Positions 34,993-41,287 of a stretch of 41,287 nucleotides of DNA are shown in pieces. How positions within the stretch are numbered: the first letter of the stretch is position 1; every line of letters begins with the position of its first letter. The notes under the pieces were generated by a model that saw only the letters and a list, made by a program, of their open reading frames with translations, was not told the origin of the DNA and made no database searches. This stretch comes from Bacteroidales bacterium (GTDB taxonomy: Bacteria > Bacteroidota > Bacteroidia > Bacteroidales > ML635J-15), in assembly GCA_017551515.1 (NCBI GenBank), contig JAFZLK010000056.1, positions 1 through 41,287 on the forward strand, read 5' to 3'. The position numbers and the translations under genes are program-made.

Positions 34993-36998
34993 CAAAAAAA
35001 TTTTCACTCATTGTGCGTGCAGGCGTTGCAATATGTCTGCTCGTGATTTTTTCGTGCGTGGCACAGGCGCAGAATCGGGATGTTAACAATTTGGTTTTCA
35101 GTGGAGATAATGCAGTAAAGCAGAAAAATTTGTATGGTGCTGCAAAACTTTACGAGGAAGCTCTGAAGTACGATTCGAAAATGTACGATATTGTTTGGAA
35201 GGCAGCTGAAGCCTACCGTTTAGATAATGACTATGCAAATGCAATGCGTTTATATAAAGTGCTGGTTGACAAGGTGGAAGACAAATATCCAAATGCAACC
35301 TATCGTTATGCGCAAATGCTGAAGTCGAACGAGGATTTTATGAGGGCTCAGTATTTCTTCAAACGGTTCATTACTTTGTCGAAGAAAGATGGTTTCAAAG
35401 GCGACAAGGACAACGCCGAATATGCAGAACAGGAAATTCTAAACTGCGAATATGCTTGGAAGCAGCAAAATCGTCCACAGGCTGTGGAGGTAAAACATGC
35501 AGATGAGGGCATGAACTCGGTTTATAGCGACTTTGGTGCGGTGCTGGGAGGAGAATCTGTATTTTTCTCGTCCATTCGTCCCGAAAATGATTCATCGAAG
35601 GAATATAAGTCGCAGATATACAGTGCAGAAATCGGTGATTTCAATACGGCAAAACAGGTTGATGTTAAGTTGGAAAATACATCTGTTGACATATCCAATC
35701 CCTGCATTAGTGCCGATGGCAAGAAGATGTATTTTTCTTTGAACGAGGATTTTGTGAATGGTCACACATATATTTATATGTGCGATCGGGATGGAGATGA
35801 ATGGTCATCGCCAAAAATGCTTCCCGAAAAGATAAATGTGCAGGGATACAATTCCACCCAGCCGTTTCTTGTAGAATTTGAAAGTCGTCCTGATATTCTG
35901 CTTTGGTCGAGCGACAGGCCGGGAGGCGAGGGCGGTTACGACATTTATTCATGCGAGATTCTTCCTGATGGAAGTTTCGGTTCGGTGAAAAATATCGGAC
36001 GACCAATCATCGAGGATGAACGCTTTGCCGAATTTACTGATACTACATCGTTGATTAACACGCCCGGTGATGAGATTACTCCGTTTTATAGCACCATCGA
36101 CACTACGCTATATTTCAGTTCGAACCATTACCAGACGATAGGAGCGTTCGACATTTTTTCGGTAAAAGGTAATTTTAGGGTTTGGGATGATGTGCAAAAC
36201 CTTGGTTATCCGATAAATTCGGCGCAGAACGACATGTACTACAAGGTTTATCCCGAGCAAGGCATTGCCTTTCTGACAAGCAATCGCAAGGGCGCATTGT
36301 CGCAGACTCACCAAAGCTGCTGCAATGATATTTTCTACTACAATATCGAAAAGTATGTCAGCGAGGAGGATCGCATAAAGGCGGAAACCGAAATAAGGAT
36401 AGCCACGCTTACCCAGCGAACAAGGTTGCTTGTTCCGATAAGCCTGTATTTCCACAACGATATTCCTAATCCAAATTCATGGGACACAGTTACTTCGCAG
36501 AATTATAGCGATACATATTTTGCTTATATGCAGATGCAGGACAAATATAGGCGCGAATTTTCGAAAGGGCTGGACCGCACTAAGCGAGAGGAAGCCGTAG
36601 ATAGTATCGACAATTTCTTTGCTGGGAAGGTTGAAGAAAACTATAACAGGCTTATCGAATTTACCAAGATGATGAAAGAACTGCTAGAGAGCGGTCAGAA
36701 GGTGGCAATTACAATAAAAGGTTTCACAAGCCCTTTGAATACAGTCGAATACAATAACAATCTTGCAAAACGAAGAATATCATCGTTGGTAAATTTCTTT
36801 GATGAATACGAAGGCGGTGTTTTACGGCAATACATTGAAAATGGGCAGATTGAGTACAAGTTTGTTGCCTTTGGTAAGACAATGGCAGCCGCCAATGTCA
36901 GCGATGACCGCAACGACCAGCGAAATTCGGTGTACAATCCAGCCGCAGCTAGGGAACGCCGAATAGAAATAATTGCTGTTGAAATAGAAAGTGAGTAA
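34974..36998 (+). CDS. TPR-PD40-OmpA protein, PorE-like partner of PorP
   Basis: A 674-residue envelope protein. Signal region 'LIVRAGVAICLLVIFSCVAQAQ'; TPR-like repeats about 38-160 ('AAKLYEEALKYDSKMYDIVWK'-type units); a WD40/PD40 beta-propeller about 180-450 ('PCISADGKKMYFSL', 'LLWSSDRPGGEGGYDIYSCE', 'YFSSNHYQTIGAFDIFSV', 'AFLTSNRKGALSQT'); and a C-terminal OmpA-like peptidoglycan-binding domain ('VAITIKGFTSPLNTVEYNN', 'LAKRRISSLVNFF', 'NPAAARERRIEII'). This layout and the coupling to a PorP/SprF gene match PorE-type T9SS proteins, thought to anchor the machine to peptidoglycan. Whether Cys at about 27 is lipidated is unclear (FSC is a poor lipobox). Confidence 0.85.
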   Translation: MSRIHVTKKFSLIVRAGVAICLLVIFSCVAQAQNRDVNNLVFSGDNAVKQKNLYGAAKLYEEALKYDSKMYDIVWKAAEAYRLDNDYANAMRLYKVLVDKVEDKYPNATYRYAQMLKSNEDFMRAQYFFKRFITLSKKDGFKGDKDNAEYAEQEILNCEYAWKQQNRPQAVEVKHADEGMNSVYSDFGAVLGGESVFFSSIRPENDSSKEYKSQIYSAEIGDFNTAKQVDVKLENTSVDISNPCISADGKKMYFSLNEDFVNGHTYIYMCDRDGDEWSSPKMLPEKINVQGYNSTQPFLVEFESRPDILLWSSDRPGGEGGYDIYSCEILPDGSFGSVKNIGRPIIEDERFAEFTDTTSLINTPGDEITPFYSTIDTTLYFSSNHYQTIGAFDIFSVKGNFRVWDDVQNLGYPINSAQNDMYYKVYPEQGIAFLTSNRKGALSQTHQSCCNDIFYYNIEKYVSEEDRIKAETEIRIATLTQRTRLLVPISLYFHNDIPNPNSWDTVTSQNYSDTYFAYMQMQDKYRREFSKGLDRTKREEAVDSIDNFFAGKVEENYNRLIEFTKMMKELLESGQKVAITIKGFTSPLNTVEYNNNLAKRRISSLVNFFDEYEGGVLRQYIENGQIEYKFVAFGKTMAAANVSDDRNDQRNSVYNPAAARERRIEIIAVEIESE

Positions 36999-37010
36999 GG
37001 AAAAACTCTG

Positions 37011-37436
37011 TTAGAAGAAATTGAAGAAAAACCACACTGCTACCCATTCGCGCTTAATGCCATCGGCTTTTCCAATCATGCTATAGCTTGAATTGCGGAC
37101 AGTACCATCGTCATCAATTTTTCCAATCATCGAGTAACTAGAGTTGCGTACGGTGCCATCGCTGTCAACTTTTCCAATCATGCTGTAGCTTGAGTTGCGG
37201 ATTGTGCCATCGTTGTCGATTTTTCCAATCATGCTGTAACTTGAGTTGCGAATAGTGCCATCGTTATCTATTTTTCCAATCATACTGTAGCTTGAATTGC
37301 GAACAGTTCCATCGCTATCTATTTTTCCGATACAACTGTAGCTGGAATTTCTTACTGTTTGCGCCGACATTTCAATGCTAGGCACAAGAAGCATTAACGA
37401 AGCAAAAATGCAAAGAGCAAAATATAATCGTTTCAT
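37011..37436 (-). CDS. Small secreted protein of six 17-residue repeats with aromatic tail
   Basis: The function is not recognised. Signal peptide MKRLYFALCIFASLMLLVPSIEMSAQ, then six near-identical units 'TVRNSSYSMIGKIDNDG' (51-bp period, about 37060-37360), ending in KREWVAVWFFFNFF. The Gly/Asn-rich short period suggests a beta-solenoid or beta-roll. Codons vary silently between units, which points to selection on the protein. Similar 'DGTIRNSSGRTIG'-type repeats ending in an aromatic run occur in other Bacteroidetes, from general knowledge. Met at 37436 is preferred over 37442. It converges on the PorE-like gene with 12 bp between. Confidence 0.75.
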   Translation of the reverse strand: MKRLYFALCIFASLMLLVPSIEMSAQTVRNSSYSCIGKIDSDGTVRNSSYSMIGKIDNDGTIRNSSYSMIGKIDNDGTIRNSSYSMIGKVDSDGTVRNSSYSMIGKIDDDGTVRNSSYSMIGKADGIKREWVAVWFFFNFF

Positions 37437-37488
37437 AACCAATGTGAATTTGGCGTTTATATATCAAATATTATACCGAAAAAGTAGC

Positions 37489-37522
37489 ATAATCATTGAA
37501 CAATCGCAAAGCATAGCGATGC
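37489..37522. repeat. 34-bp dispersed repeat, copy 1 (ATCGC...GCGAT hairpin)
   Basis: ataatcattgaacaatcg... carries a small ATCGC/GCGAT stem and ends exactly at the transketolase stop codon. A near-identical copy lies at 41084-41118. Confidence 0.7.
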
Positions 37523-38338
37523 TTATTCTTTGTTCATTACCCATTTCTCTCTTTCTTCCCTACTTGGTGCTTTGCCGTGCCACTTGTAGTCGCCTTCGAT
37601 TTCGGGGACGCCCTTGCCCATGGTGGTGTTGGCGATGAGGACTTTAGGCTTGTCGCCTTTCATGTTGTCGAAAGTTGCGACAAGTTCCTCGATGCTGTTG
37701 CCGTTGCACTCGTAAACATTCCAGCCGAACGATGCCCATTTTTCGCGTAGCGGTTCTAGTCCCATTACGCTTTCGTTTGGACCATCTATCTGCAGACGGT
37801 TGCGGTCGACTATTGCAATAATGTTGCCTAGTTTGTGATGTGCGGCGCTCATGGCAGCCTCCCATACTTGTCCTTCCTGGATTTCTCCGTCACCGCACAC
37901 GCAGAAAATCTTGCGGGAGCAACCGTCAACCTTGTCGGAAAGAGCCATGCCTACGCAAATTGACAAACCTTGTCCGAGCGAACCAGAAGCCGACTCCACT
38001 CCTGGCAATCCTGATGCCAACGACGGATGTCCTTGCAAACGACCGCCAATCTTACGCAAGGTCAAAAGTTCTTCCTTTGGGAAGTATCCTGCATTGGCGA
38101 GTGTTGCGTAAAGCACTGGTGTCGTGTGTCCAATGGAAAGTATGAGTTTGTCGCGGTCGGGCATCTGTGGATTGTGCGGGTCGTGCTTCATGGTGTGGAA
38201 ATACAGCACGGTGAAAATGTCGGCAAGGTCGAGCGAACCTCCGATATGTCCCGAGCCTGCTTCGCATAGCGAGTCGATGATGTCGCGGCGTATAGTGGCG
38301 GCAATGCCTTCGAGCCGCTTCAATTCCGTATTGTCCAT
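37523..38338 (-). CDS. Transketolase, N-terminal (thiamine-diphosphate-binding) subunit
   Basis: A 271-residue protein covering only the N-terminal half of transketolase. The family motifs are present: 'SGHIGGSLDLADIFTVLYF', 'RLQGHPSLASGLPGVESASG', 'SLGQGLSICVGMAL', and the ThDP-binding 'VCGDGEIQEGQVWEA' followed by 'IIAIVDRNRLQIDG'. Split transketolases need a C-terminal partner, normally the next gene. Here the next gene is the repeat protein, so the partner must be elsewhere or absent. The start shares one base with the stop of the SPOR gene (TGATG), so the two are coupled. Confidence 0.93.
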   Translation of the reverse strand: MDNTELKRLEGIAATIRRDIIDSLCEAGSGHIGGSLDLADIFTVLYFHTMKHDPHNPQMPDRDKLILSIGHTTPVLYATLANAGYFPKEELLTLRKIGGRLQGHPSLASGLPGVESASGSLGQGLSICVGMALSDKVDGCSRKIFCVCGDGEIQEGQVWEAAMSAAHHKLGNIIAIVDRNRLQIDGPNESVMGLEPLREKWASFGWNVYECNGNSIEELVATFDNMKGDKPKVLIANTTMGKGVPEIEGDYKWHGKAPSREEREKWVMNKE

Positions 38339-38775
38339 CAGTGGATTGGGTATTTTATATTGGTCTTTATGATGTATGCTTCCGGATATTTTGCCAAAAG
38401 GTCTTTCATCAGAACCAATGCCTCGAAACGCGTCATAAAATCGCCAACATGAACTTCAAAGTTGGGTTCTACGAAAGTTACATACGCTTCGTGGTCATCG
38501 TTACTGCAAGCCGTGCGGATGGCGTTGGCACGTGAGCGAGAATCCTGAGTGTTCTGTGCGAAAACTTTTACGCGGTAACCAGGGAAACCGTCACGCTTCT
38601 TGTTTAGTCCGACGCAGGTTTCCATAAAGTTCTTGACAGCGTAATCCTGTTCTATTTTTACTTTTCCGTTGTAGGTCGAATCGCTGAAATATTTTATGCG
38701 CGAGGGTGTTATGTTCTGTCCGAACATTTGCATTGAACAGAAGGCAATTATGAATAGTATTACAAACTTTTTCAT
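38338..38775 (-). CDS. Small secreted SPOR-domain-like protein
   Basis: A 145-residue periplasmic protein. Signal peptide MKKFVILFIIAFCSMQMFGQ; residues about 66-143 match a SPOR (peptidoglycan-binding) fold ('GYRVKVFAQNTQDSRSRANA', 'HEAYVTFVEPNFEVHVGDF', 'RFEALVLMKDLLAKYPEAYI'). It probably binds denuded glycan strands. It has its own promoter element at 38792-38799 and is coupled to the transketolase half behind it, an unexpected pairing. Confidence 0.8.
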   Translation of the reverse strand: MKKFVILFIIAFCSMQMFGQNITPSRIKYFSDSTYNGKVKIEQDYAVKNFMETCVGLNKKRDGFPGYRVKVFAQNTQDSRSRANAIRTACSNDDHEAYVTFVEPNFEVHVGDFMTRFEALVLMKDLLAKYPEAYIIKTNIKYPIH

Positions 38776-38791
38776 CTGAATGAAATTTTTG

Positions 38792-38799
38792 CAAAGGTA
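38792..38799 (-). promoter_or_regulatory. -7 promoter element of the SPOR-transketolase pair
   Basis: TACCTTTG on the minus strand, 17 bases before the SPOR start codon. It directly follows the stop of the upstream LEA14-like gene. Confidence 0.6.
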
Positions 38800-39270
38800 T
38801 TAAAAAAACTTGAATTTGCTTAAATTCTCTTGATGGTCAACCTTTATTTTTTTTGATACGATGAATTTCGAAACCTTCACATATCCCGATAATTTCAAGG
38901 TTGCACCTCCTTTGGCAAACGCATTCGTCAAAGTTATCGGATCTTTTACAATATCTTTGAACGAAACATCGTAGTTTATTGGGTAGGCGTTGTTCGATTT
39001 TGGTTTGATGTGAATCTTGTCTCTCTTGTTGAAGCATCCTATGGGAATGTCGTTTACGGTAACATCGAGTTTCACACCTTTTACGTTGAATCCAAACGAG
39101 TTGGGATTGTCGATAGGGATTTTACCACCGATACTTATTCCGCTCAGGCTCAAGTTGTTCACTTTTACATCTTTGGGAGTGCCGACACTTACTTCTTGAA
39201 TTGCACAAGAGTTCATTCCGACAATCATTATCGAAACCGCCAGCAACAATATTGATATTCTTGTTTTCAT
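38800..39270 (-). CDS. LEA14/WHy-domain lipoprotein
   Basis: A 156-residue predicted lipoprotein. Signal and lipobox 'MKTRISILLLAVSIMIVGMNSC', so the mature protein starts at Cys22. The rest resembles an LEA_2/WHy beta-sandwich ('VNNLSLSGISIGGKIPIDNPN', 'VKGVKLDVTVNDIPIG', 'YPINYDVSFKD', 'LKLSGYVKVSK'). The role is unknown; related bacterial proteins are linked to stress or envelope. The frame is open to 39288, but the promoter TACCTTTG at 39286-39293 covers that start, so Met 39270 is chosen. Confidence 0.75.
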   Translation of the reverse strand: MKTRISILLLAVSIMIVGMNSCAIQEVSVGTPKDVKVNNLSLSGISIGGKIPIDNPNSFGFNVKGVKLDVTVNDIPIGCFNKRDKIHIKPKSNNAYPINYDVSFKDIVKDPITLTNAFAKGGATLKLSGYVKVSKFIVSKKIKVDHQENLSKFKFF

Positions 39271-39285
39271 CGTTACAATTTTTTG

Positions 39286-39293
39286 CAAAGGTA
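39286..39293 (-). promoter_or_regulatory. -7 promoter element of the LEA14-like gene
   Basis: TACCTTTG on the minus strand, 16 bases before the chosen start. It faces the bactofilin promoter across the large palindrome at 39299-39478. Confidence 0.6.
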
Positions 39294-39298
39294 AGAAA

Positions 39299-39478
39299 TT
39301 TCTGGTTTCAAGGTTTCTGGTTTCTAAGAATACAGCACTGCTTGCTATTGTTTTTTTTTGCTACCCCCCAGCCTTTAGGCCGTTAACGCCATTAAAGGCT
39401 TTAACGATGGGGGGTGGCAACAAACAACAGCAAGCAAATCCAAGAAACCAGAAATATAGAAACCAGAAACATTATTTG
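39299..39478. repeat. About 180-bp imperfect palindrome between divergent genes
   Basis: The two halves are inverted copies of one another around CGTTAACG (39381-39388). Shared blocks, read outside to centre, are TTTCTGGTTTC, TTTCTGGTTTCT, TGCTTGCT.TTGTTT, GC.ACCCCCCA, GCCTTTA and CGTTAACG, with small gaps (one of 8 bases). It occupies nearly all the space between the LEA14-like and bactofilin promoters. Confidence 0.75.
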
Positions 39479-39500
39479 TTGTCCATTGTCAATTTTTTAT

Positions 39501-39508
39501 TACCTTTG
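39501..39508 (+). promoter_or_regulatory. -7 promoter element of the bactofilin operon
   Basis: TACCTTTG, with TTTG at 39475-39478 (22-base spacing) as the -33 element; 21 bases before the ATG at 39530. The best-formed promoter in the window. Confidence 0.7.
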
Positions 39509-39529
39509 AGGTCGAAAAAATTATATGCT

Positions 39530-39901
39530 ATGGCAAAAAGCGAAGAAATAAACAACAACCTCAACATCATTGGCAACGGAACGACTATTGTCGGCAATAT
39601 TGTTTCGCAAGGCGACATGAGGGTTGACGGGACATTGGAAGGAAACCTTACTACACAATCGAAAATCGTAATCGGAACTACAGGACGGATTGTCGGCGAA
39701 ATAAAATGCAAAGACTGCGAGGTAGCAGGATCTGTACGAGGCAAAGTAAAAGTTGAAAACCTACTGATGCTCAGGGCAACAGCTACGGTTGAAGGTGAAA
39801 TTAAAACCTCAAAGTTAGCCATTGAGCCTAATGCCGTATTTACAGGCACTTGCAACATGAGTACCGCCGAGCCGCAGGTTGAAGAACAATATAATGGATA
39901 G
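39530..39901 (+). CDS. Bactofilin (polymer-forming cytoskeletal protein)
   Basis: A 123-residue self-assembling scaffold protein. The bactofilin beta-helix fills residues 14-108 with repeated short strands: 'NIIGNGTTIVGNIVSQGDMR', 'GTLEGNLTTQSKIVIG', 'GRIVGEIKCKDCEVAGSVRG', 'ATATVEGEIKTSKLAIEPNA'. Flanking tails are short and polar, as usual. The frame is open to 39407, but those codons lie in the palindrome and promoter, so MAKSEEINNN at 39530 is the start. The stop overlaps the next start by 8 bp, linking it with the ATP-synthase-associated genes. Confidence 0.93.
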   Translation: MAKSEEINNNLNIIGNGTTIVGNIVSQGDMRVDGTLEGNLTTQSKIVIGTTGRIVGEIKCKDCEVAGSVRGKVKVENLLMLRATATVEGEIKTSKLAIEPNAVFTGTCNMSTAEPQVEEQYNG

Positions 39902-40124
39902 CAAGGAGAAGGGCGACAAGTTCAATTCCAGTCTCGGAAAATGGGCGCGATACACGTCTCTTGCCTTCGAGATGGGAATTGTGATTTTTGCAGGTGCTTT
40001 CGGCGGACTGAAACTCGATGAATATTTCGGAACCGAAAAACCATGGTTCACGGTAGCATTGTCGCTTTTCGCAGTATTTGCATCAATTTATATAGTAATA
40101 AAGGGCGTAAAGAATGAAAAATAA
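39894..40124 (+). CDS. AtpZ/AtpI-like small membrane protein
   Basis: A 76-residue protein with two membrane helices ('YTSLAFEMGIVIFAGAFGGL' and 'FTVALSLFAVFASIYIVIKG') joined by 'KLDEYFGTEKPW', the AtpZ/AtpI outline (G-x-x-LDxxxGT.PW). These proteins are usually encoded ahead of F1Fo ATP synthase. Met 39894 is chosen over 39879 because it gives the short bactofilin overlap and lacks the odd MKNNI extension. It overlaps the next gene by 11 bp. Confidence 0.85.
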   Translation: MDSKEKGDKFNSSLGKWARYTSLAFEMGIVIFAGAFGGLKLDEYFGTEKPWFTVALSLFAVFASIYIVIKGVKNEK

Positions 40125-40539
40125 TTCACTTGTCGGAGTGCTAACCAAACTTGCGCTATTTGGCGTTTGTCTGTTTGCCGTGCATTTTCTCCTGGCGCGC
40201 GCCTTTCCTGTTTGTGTAGCGGATGGTATATACGAGGCGCACCTTTTTTTATTTGTACTGACAGTAGTCGTGGTGCTGGTGCTGAAGTTCATATTTCGAA
40301 AGATGGCGCAGAAAAAGCAAGGCCTTTTCGGCTATGCTTTCATGGCATCGAGTCTGGTGAAAATGGCATTAGCTGTAGTTTTCCTTATACCTATTATTAG
40401 ATTAGATGCCGATTACCGTATCGCGTATGTCGTTCAATTTTTTGTGCTGTACTTTGCCTACCTCGTAATGGAAGTGGTTTTGGTCGCCAAATTGCTTAAA
40501 TCGGAGCAGGAAAACAAGGATTCGGAAAAGCAAGAGTAA
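40114..40539 (+). CDS. Four-helix membrane protein, DUF6168-like, ATP-synthase associated
   Basis: A 141-residue integral membrane protein with about four helices (8-28, 46-60, 73-93, 103-126) and a charged C-terminal tail (KSEQENKDSEKQE). Proteins like this lie between AtpZ and the Fo a-subunit in many Bacteroidetes, from general knowledge, and resemble AtpI in position. Here no Fo gene follows; the next gene is a DksA/TraR-family regulator. It overlaps the AtpZ-like gene by 11 bp. The exact role is unknown. Confidence 0.7.
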   Translation: MKNNSLVGVLTKLALFGVCLFAVHFLLARAFPVCVADGIYEAHLFLFVLTVVVVLVLKFIFRKMAQKKQGLFGYAFMASSLVKMALAVVFLIPIIRLDADYRIAYVVQFFVLYFAYLVMEVVLVAKLLKSEQENKDSEKQE

Positions 40540-40651
40540 AATTAGCCATTTGTTCAAAAAAAATCGCTTTCCGATAAAACAAAATAGAAAAAAAATCGTA
40601 GAATAACAAGGAGTTTAATAATTGACATATTGTTTTAAAAGGAAAATAGTC

Positions 40652-41029
40652 ATGGAAGAAGAAAAGACCAGATATTCGCAGGAAGAACTTGAGGAATTCA
40701 AGGAAATAATTCTCAAGAAGTTGGAACGCGCACAGGCAGATTTCGACCTGTATAAGAGTATGCTTACCAAGGAAGACATGAACGACATCGATGATACTTC
40801 ACCAACATTCAAGGTTTTGGAAGAAGGTCAGAATGTTTTGTCAAAAGAGGAGATTGGCCGTATTGCTCAGCGCCAACTTAAGTTCATACAGAACCTTCAG
40901 GCAGCACTTTTCAGAATCGAAATCGGCACCTACGGTATCTGCCGTAAGACTGGCAAGTTGATTCCCAAGGAGAGACTTCGCGCTGTTCCTCATGCAACAC
41001 TTTGCGTAGAAGCAAAGCAGAATAGGTAA
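40652..41029 (+). CDS. DksA/TraR-family regulator with reduced zinc site
   Basis: A 125-residue probable RNA-polymerase-binding regulator. An N-terminal coiled coil ('YSQEELEEFKEIILKKLERA' ... 'QRQLKFIQNLQAALFRIEIG') leads to the C-terminal finger 'TYGICRKTGKLIPKERLRAV' and 'PHATLCVEAKQ'. Each CxxC pair keeps one Cys only (C-R-K-T and C-V-E-A), as is common for this family in Bacteroidetes. Met 40652 is chosen: it follows an AAAAGGA-like ribosome site and gives the usual length; 40622 would add MTYCFKRKIV. It is monocistronic, with a strong terminator 12 nt after the stop. Confidence 0.9.
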   Translation: MEEEKTRYSQEELEEFKEIILKKLERAQADFDLYKSMLTKEDMNDIDDTSPTFKVLEEGQNVLSKEEIGRIAQRQLKFIQNLQAALFRIEIGTYGICRKTGKLIPKERLRAVPHATLCVEAKQNR

Positions 41030-41040
41030 AAACAAAAATT

Positions 41041-41066
41041 GACCTCGGTAACGAGGTCTTTTTTTT
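41041..41066 (+). terminator. Rho-independent terminator of the DksA/TraR-family gene
   Basis: GACCTCG and CGAGGTC form a perfect 7-bp stem around GTAA, followed by eight T. Confidence 0.93.
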
Positions 41067-41083
41067 GTGAATATTCAAAAAAA

Positions 41084-41118
41084 ATAATCATTTGAACCAT
41101 CGCAAAGCATTGCGATGC
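41084..41118. repeat. 35-bp dispersed repeat, copy 2 (ATCGCAA...TTGCGAT hairpin)
   Basis: It differs from 37489-37522 by one inserted base and two substitutions; here the stem is 7 bp (ATCGCAA / TTGCGAT, loop AGCA). Confidence 0.7.
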
Positions 41119-41181
41119 TACAAATGTTGAATTATTAAATCATTGAATTAATAAATCTTAGAAACAAAAAAACGGAATCAG

Positions 41182-41202
41182 ATGCTGAAACAAGTTCAGT
41201 AT
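41182..41202. repeat. Single-unit copy of the ATGCTGAA/TTCAGCAT palindrome
   Basis: ATGCTGAA-acaag-TTCAGTAT, one mismatch from the inner stem of 8684-8704, but without the outer arms. No gene is seen in 41067-41287. Confidence 0.7.
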
Positions 41203-41287
41203 GAACTGTGTTAATTACCAAATATTTTTTGAAAAATTTTCATCGTACATTTTGTTGCCAGTCATAATAGCGAATATTTGTTTTATA

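Overview
The window looks like chromosome from a Bacteroidales bacterium, probably an uncultured gut, rumen or oral-type lineage. Three things support this. Genes are preceded by the Bacteroidetes -7 promoter element TAnnTTTG rather than an E. coli-type -10. Three large secreted proteins carry type IX secretion system (T9SS) type A sorting domains, and T9SS parts (PorG-like/DUF6089, PorP/SprF, a TPR-PD40-OmpA protein) are encoded nearby. The order bamA-uppS-DUF6089 and ompH-ompH is typical of the phylum. Species cannot be told from the sequence alone.

Layout. 1-4019 (minus): the first of two giant BspA-type leucine-rich-repeat surface proteins; its 3' end lies off the window and its signal peptide is out of frame by one base. 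4333-4923 (minus): a REP-associated tyrosine transposase (RAYT). 5324-7057 (minus): a pyruvate-carboxylase/oxaloacetate-decarboxylase-type carboxyltransferase whose biotin lysine is gone. 7563-13612 (minus): a helix-hairpin-helix protein, a gingipain-like C25 protease and a PepD dipeptidase, followed by a divergent lipoprotein (plus). 14366-24527 (minus): an envelope-biogenesis cluster encoding CBS-ACT protein, Omp85-like protein, NadK, DUF6089, PorG, UppS, BamA, two OmpH/Skp proteins and MurI. 25239-33191 (minus): the second BspA-type protein, 2650 residues. 33976-36998 (plus): a PorP/SprF and PorE-like pair. 37011-39270 (minus): a 17-residue-repeat secreted protein, the N-terminal half of transketolase, a SPOR protein and an LEA14-like lipoprotein. 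39530-41029 (plus): bactofilin, two ATP-synthase-associated membrane proteins and a DksA/TraR-family regulator.

How the genes fit together. Much of the window concerns building the outer membrane and exporting proteins across it. OmpH/Skp chaperones and BamA insert barrels, UppS and MurI feed peptidoglycan synthesis, and PorG/PorP/PorE-like proteins belong to T9SS, whose cargo includes the gingipain-like protease and both BspA-type adhesins. The protease plus PepD suggests a peptide-using lifestyle.

The least ordinary part is the intergenic DNA. It carries several families of palindromic or mini-hairpin repeats, two of which have entered coding sequence in frame (inside the RAYT gene and in the C-terminus of the large BspA protein). 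Two GTTTCT/GGC-loop-GCC minisatellite arrays flank the large bspA-like gene on both sides, and the divergent bactofilin/LEA14 intergenic region is itself one long imperfect palindrome. No tRNA, rRNA or CRISPR array was recognised.
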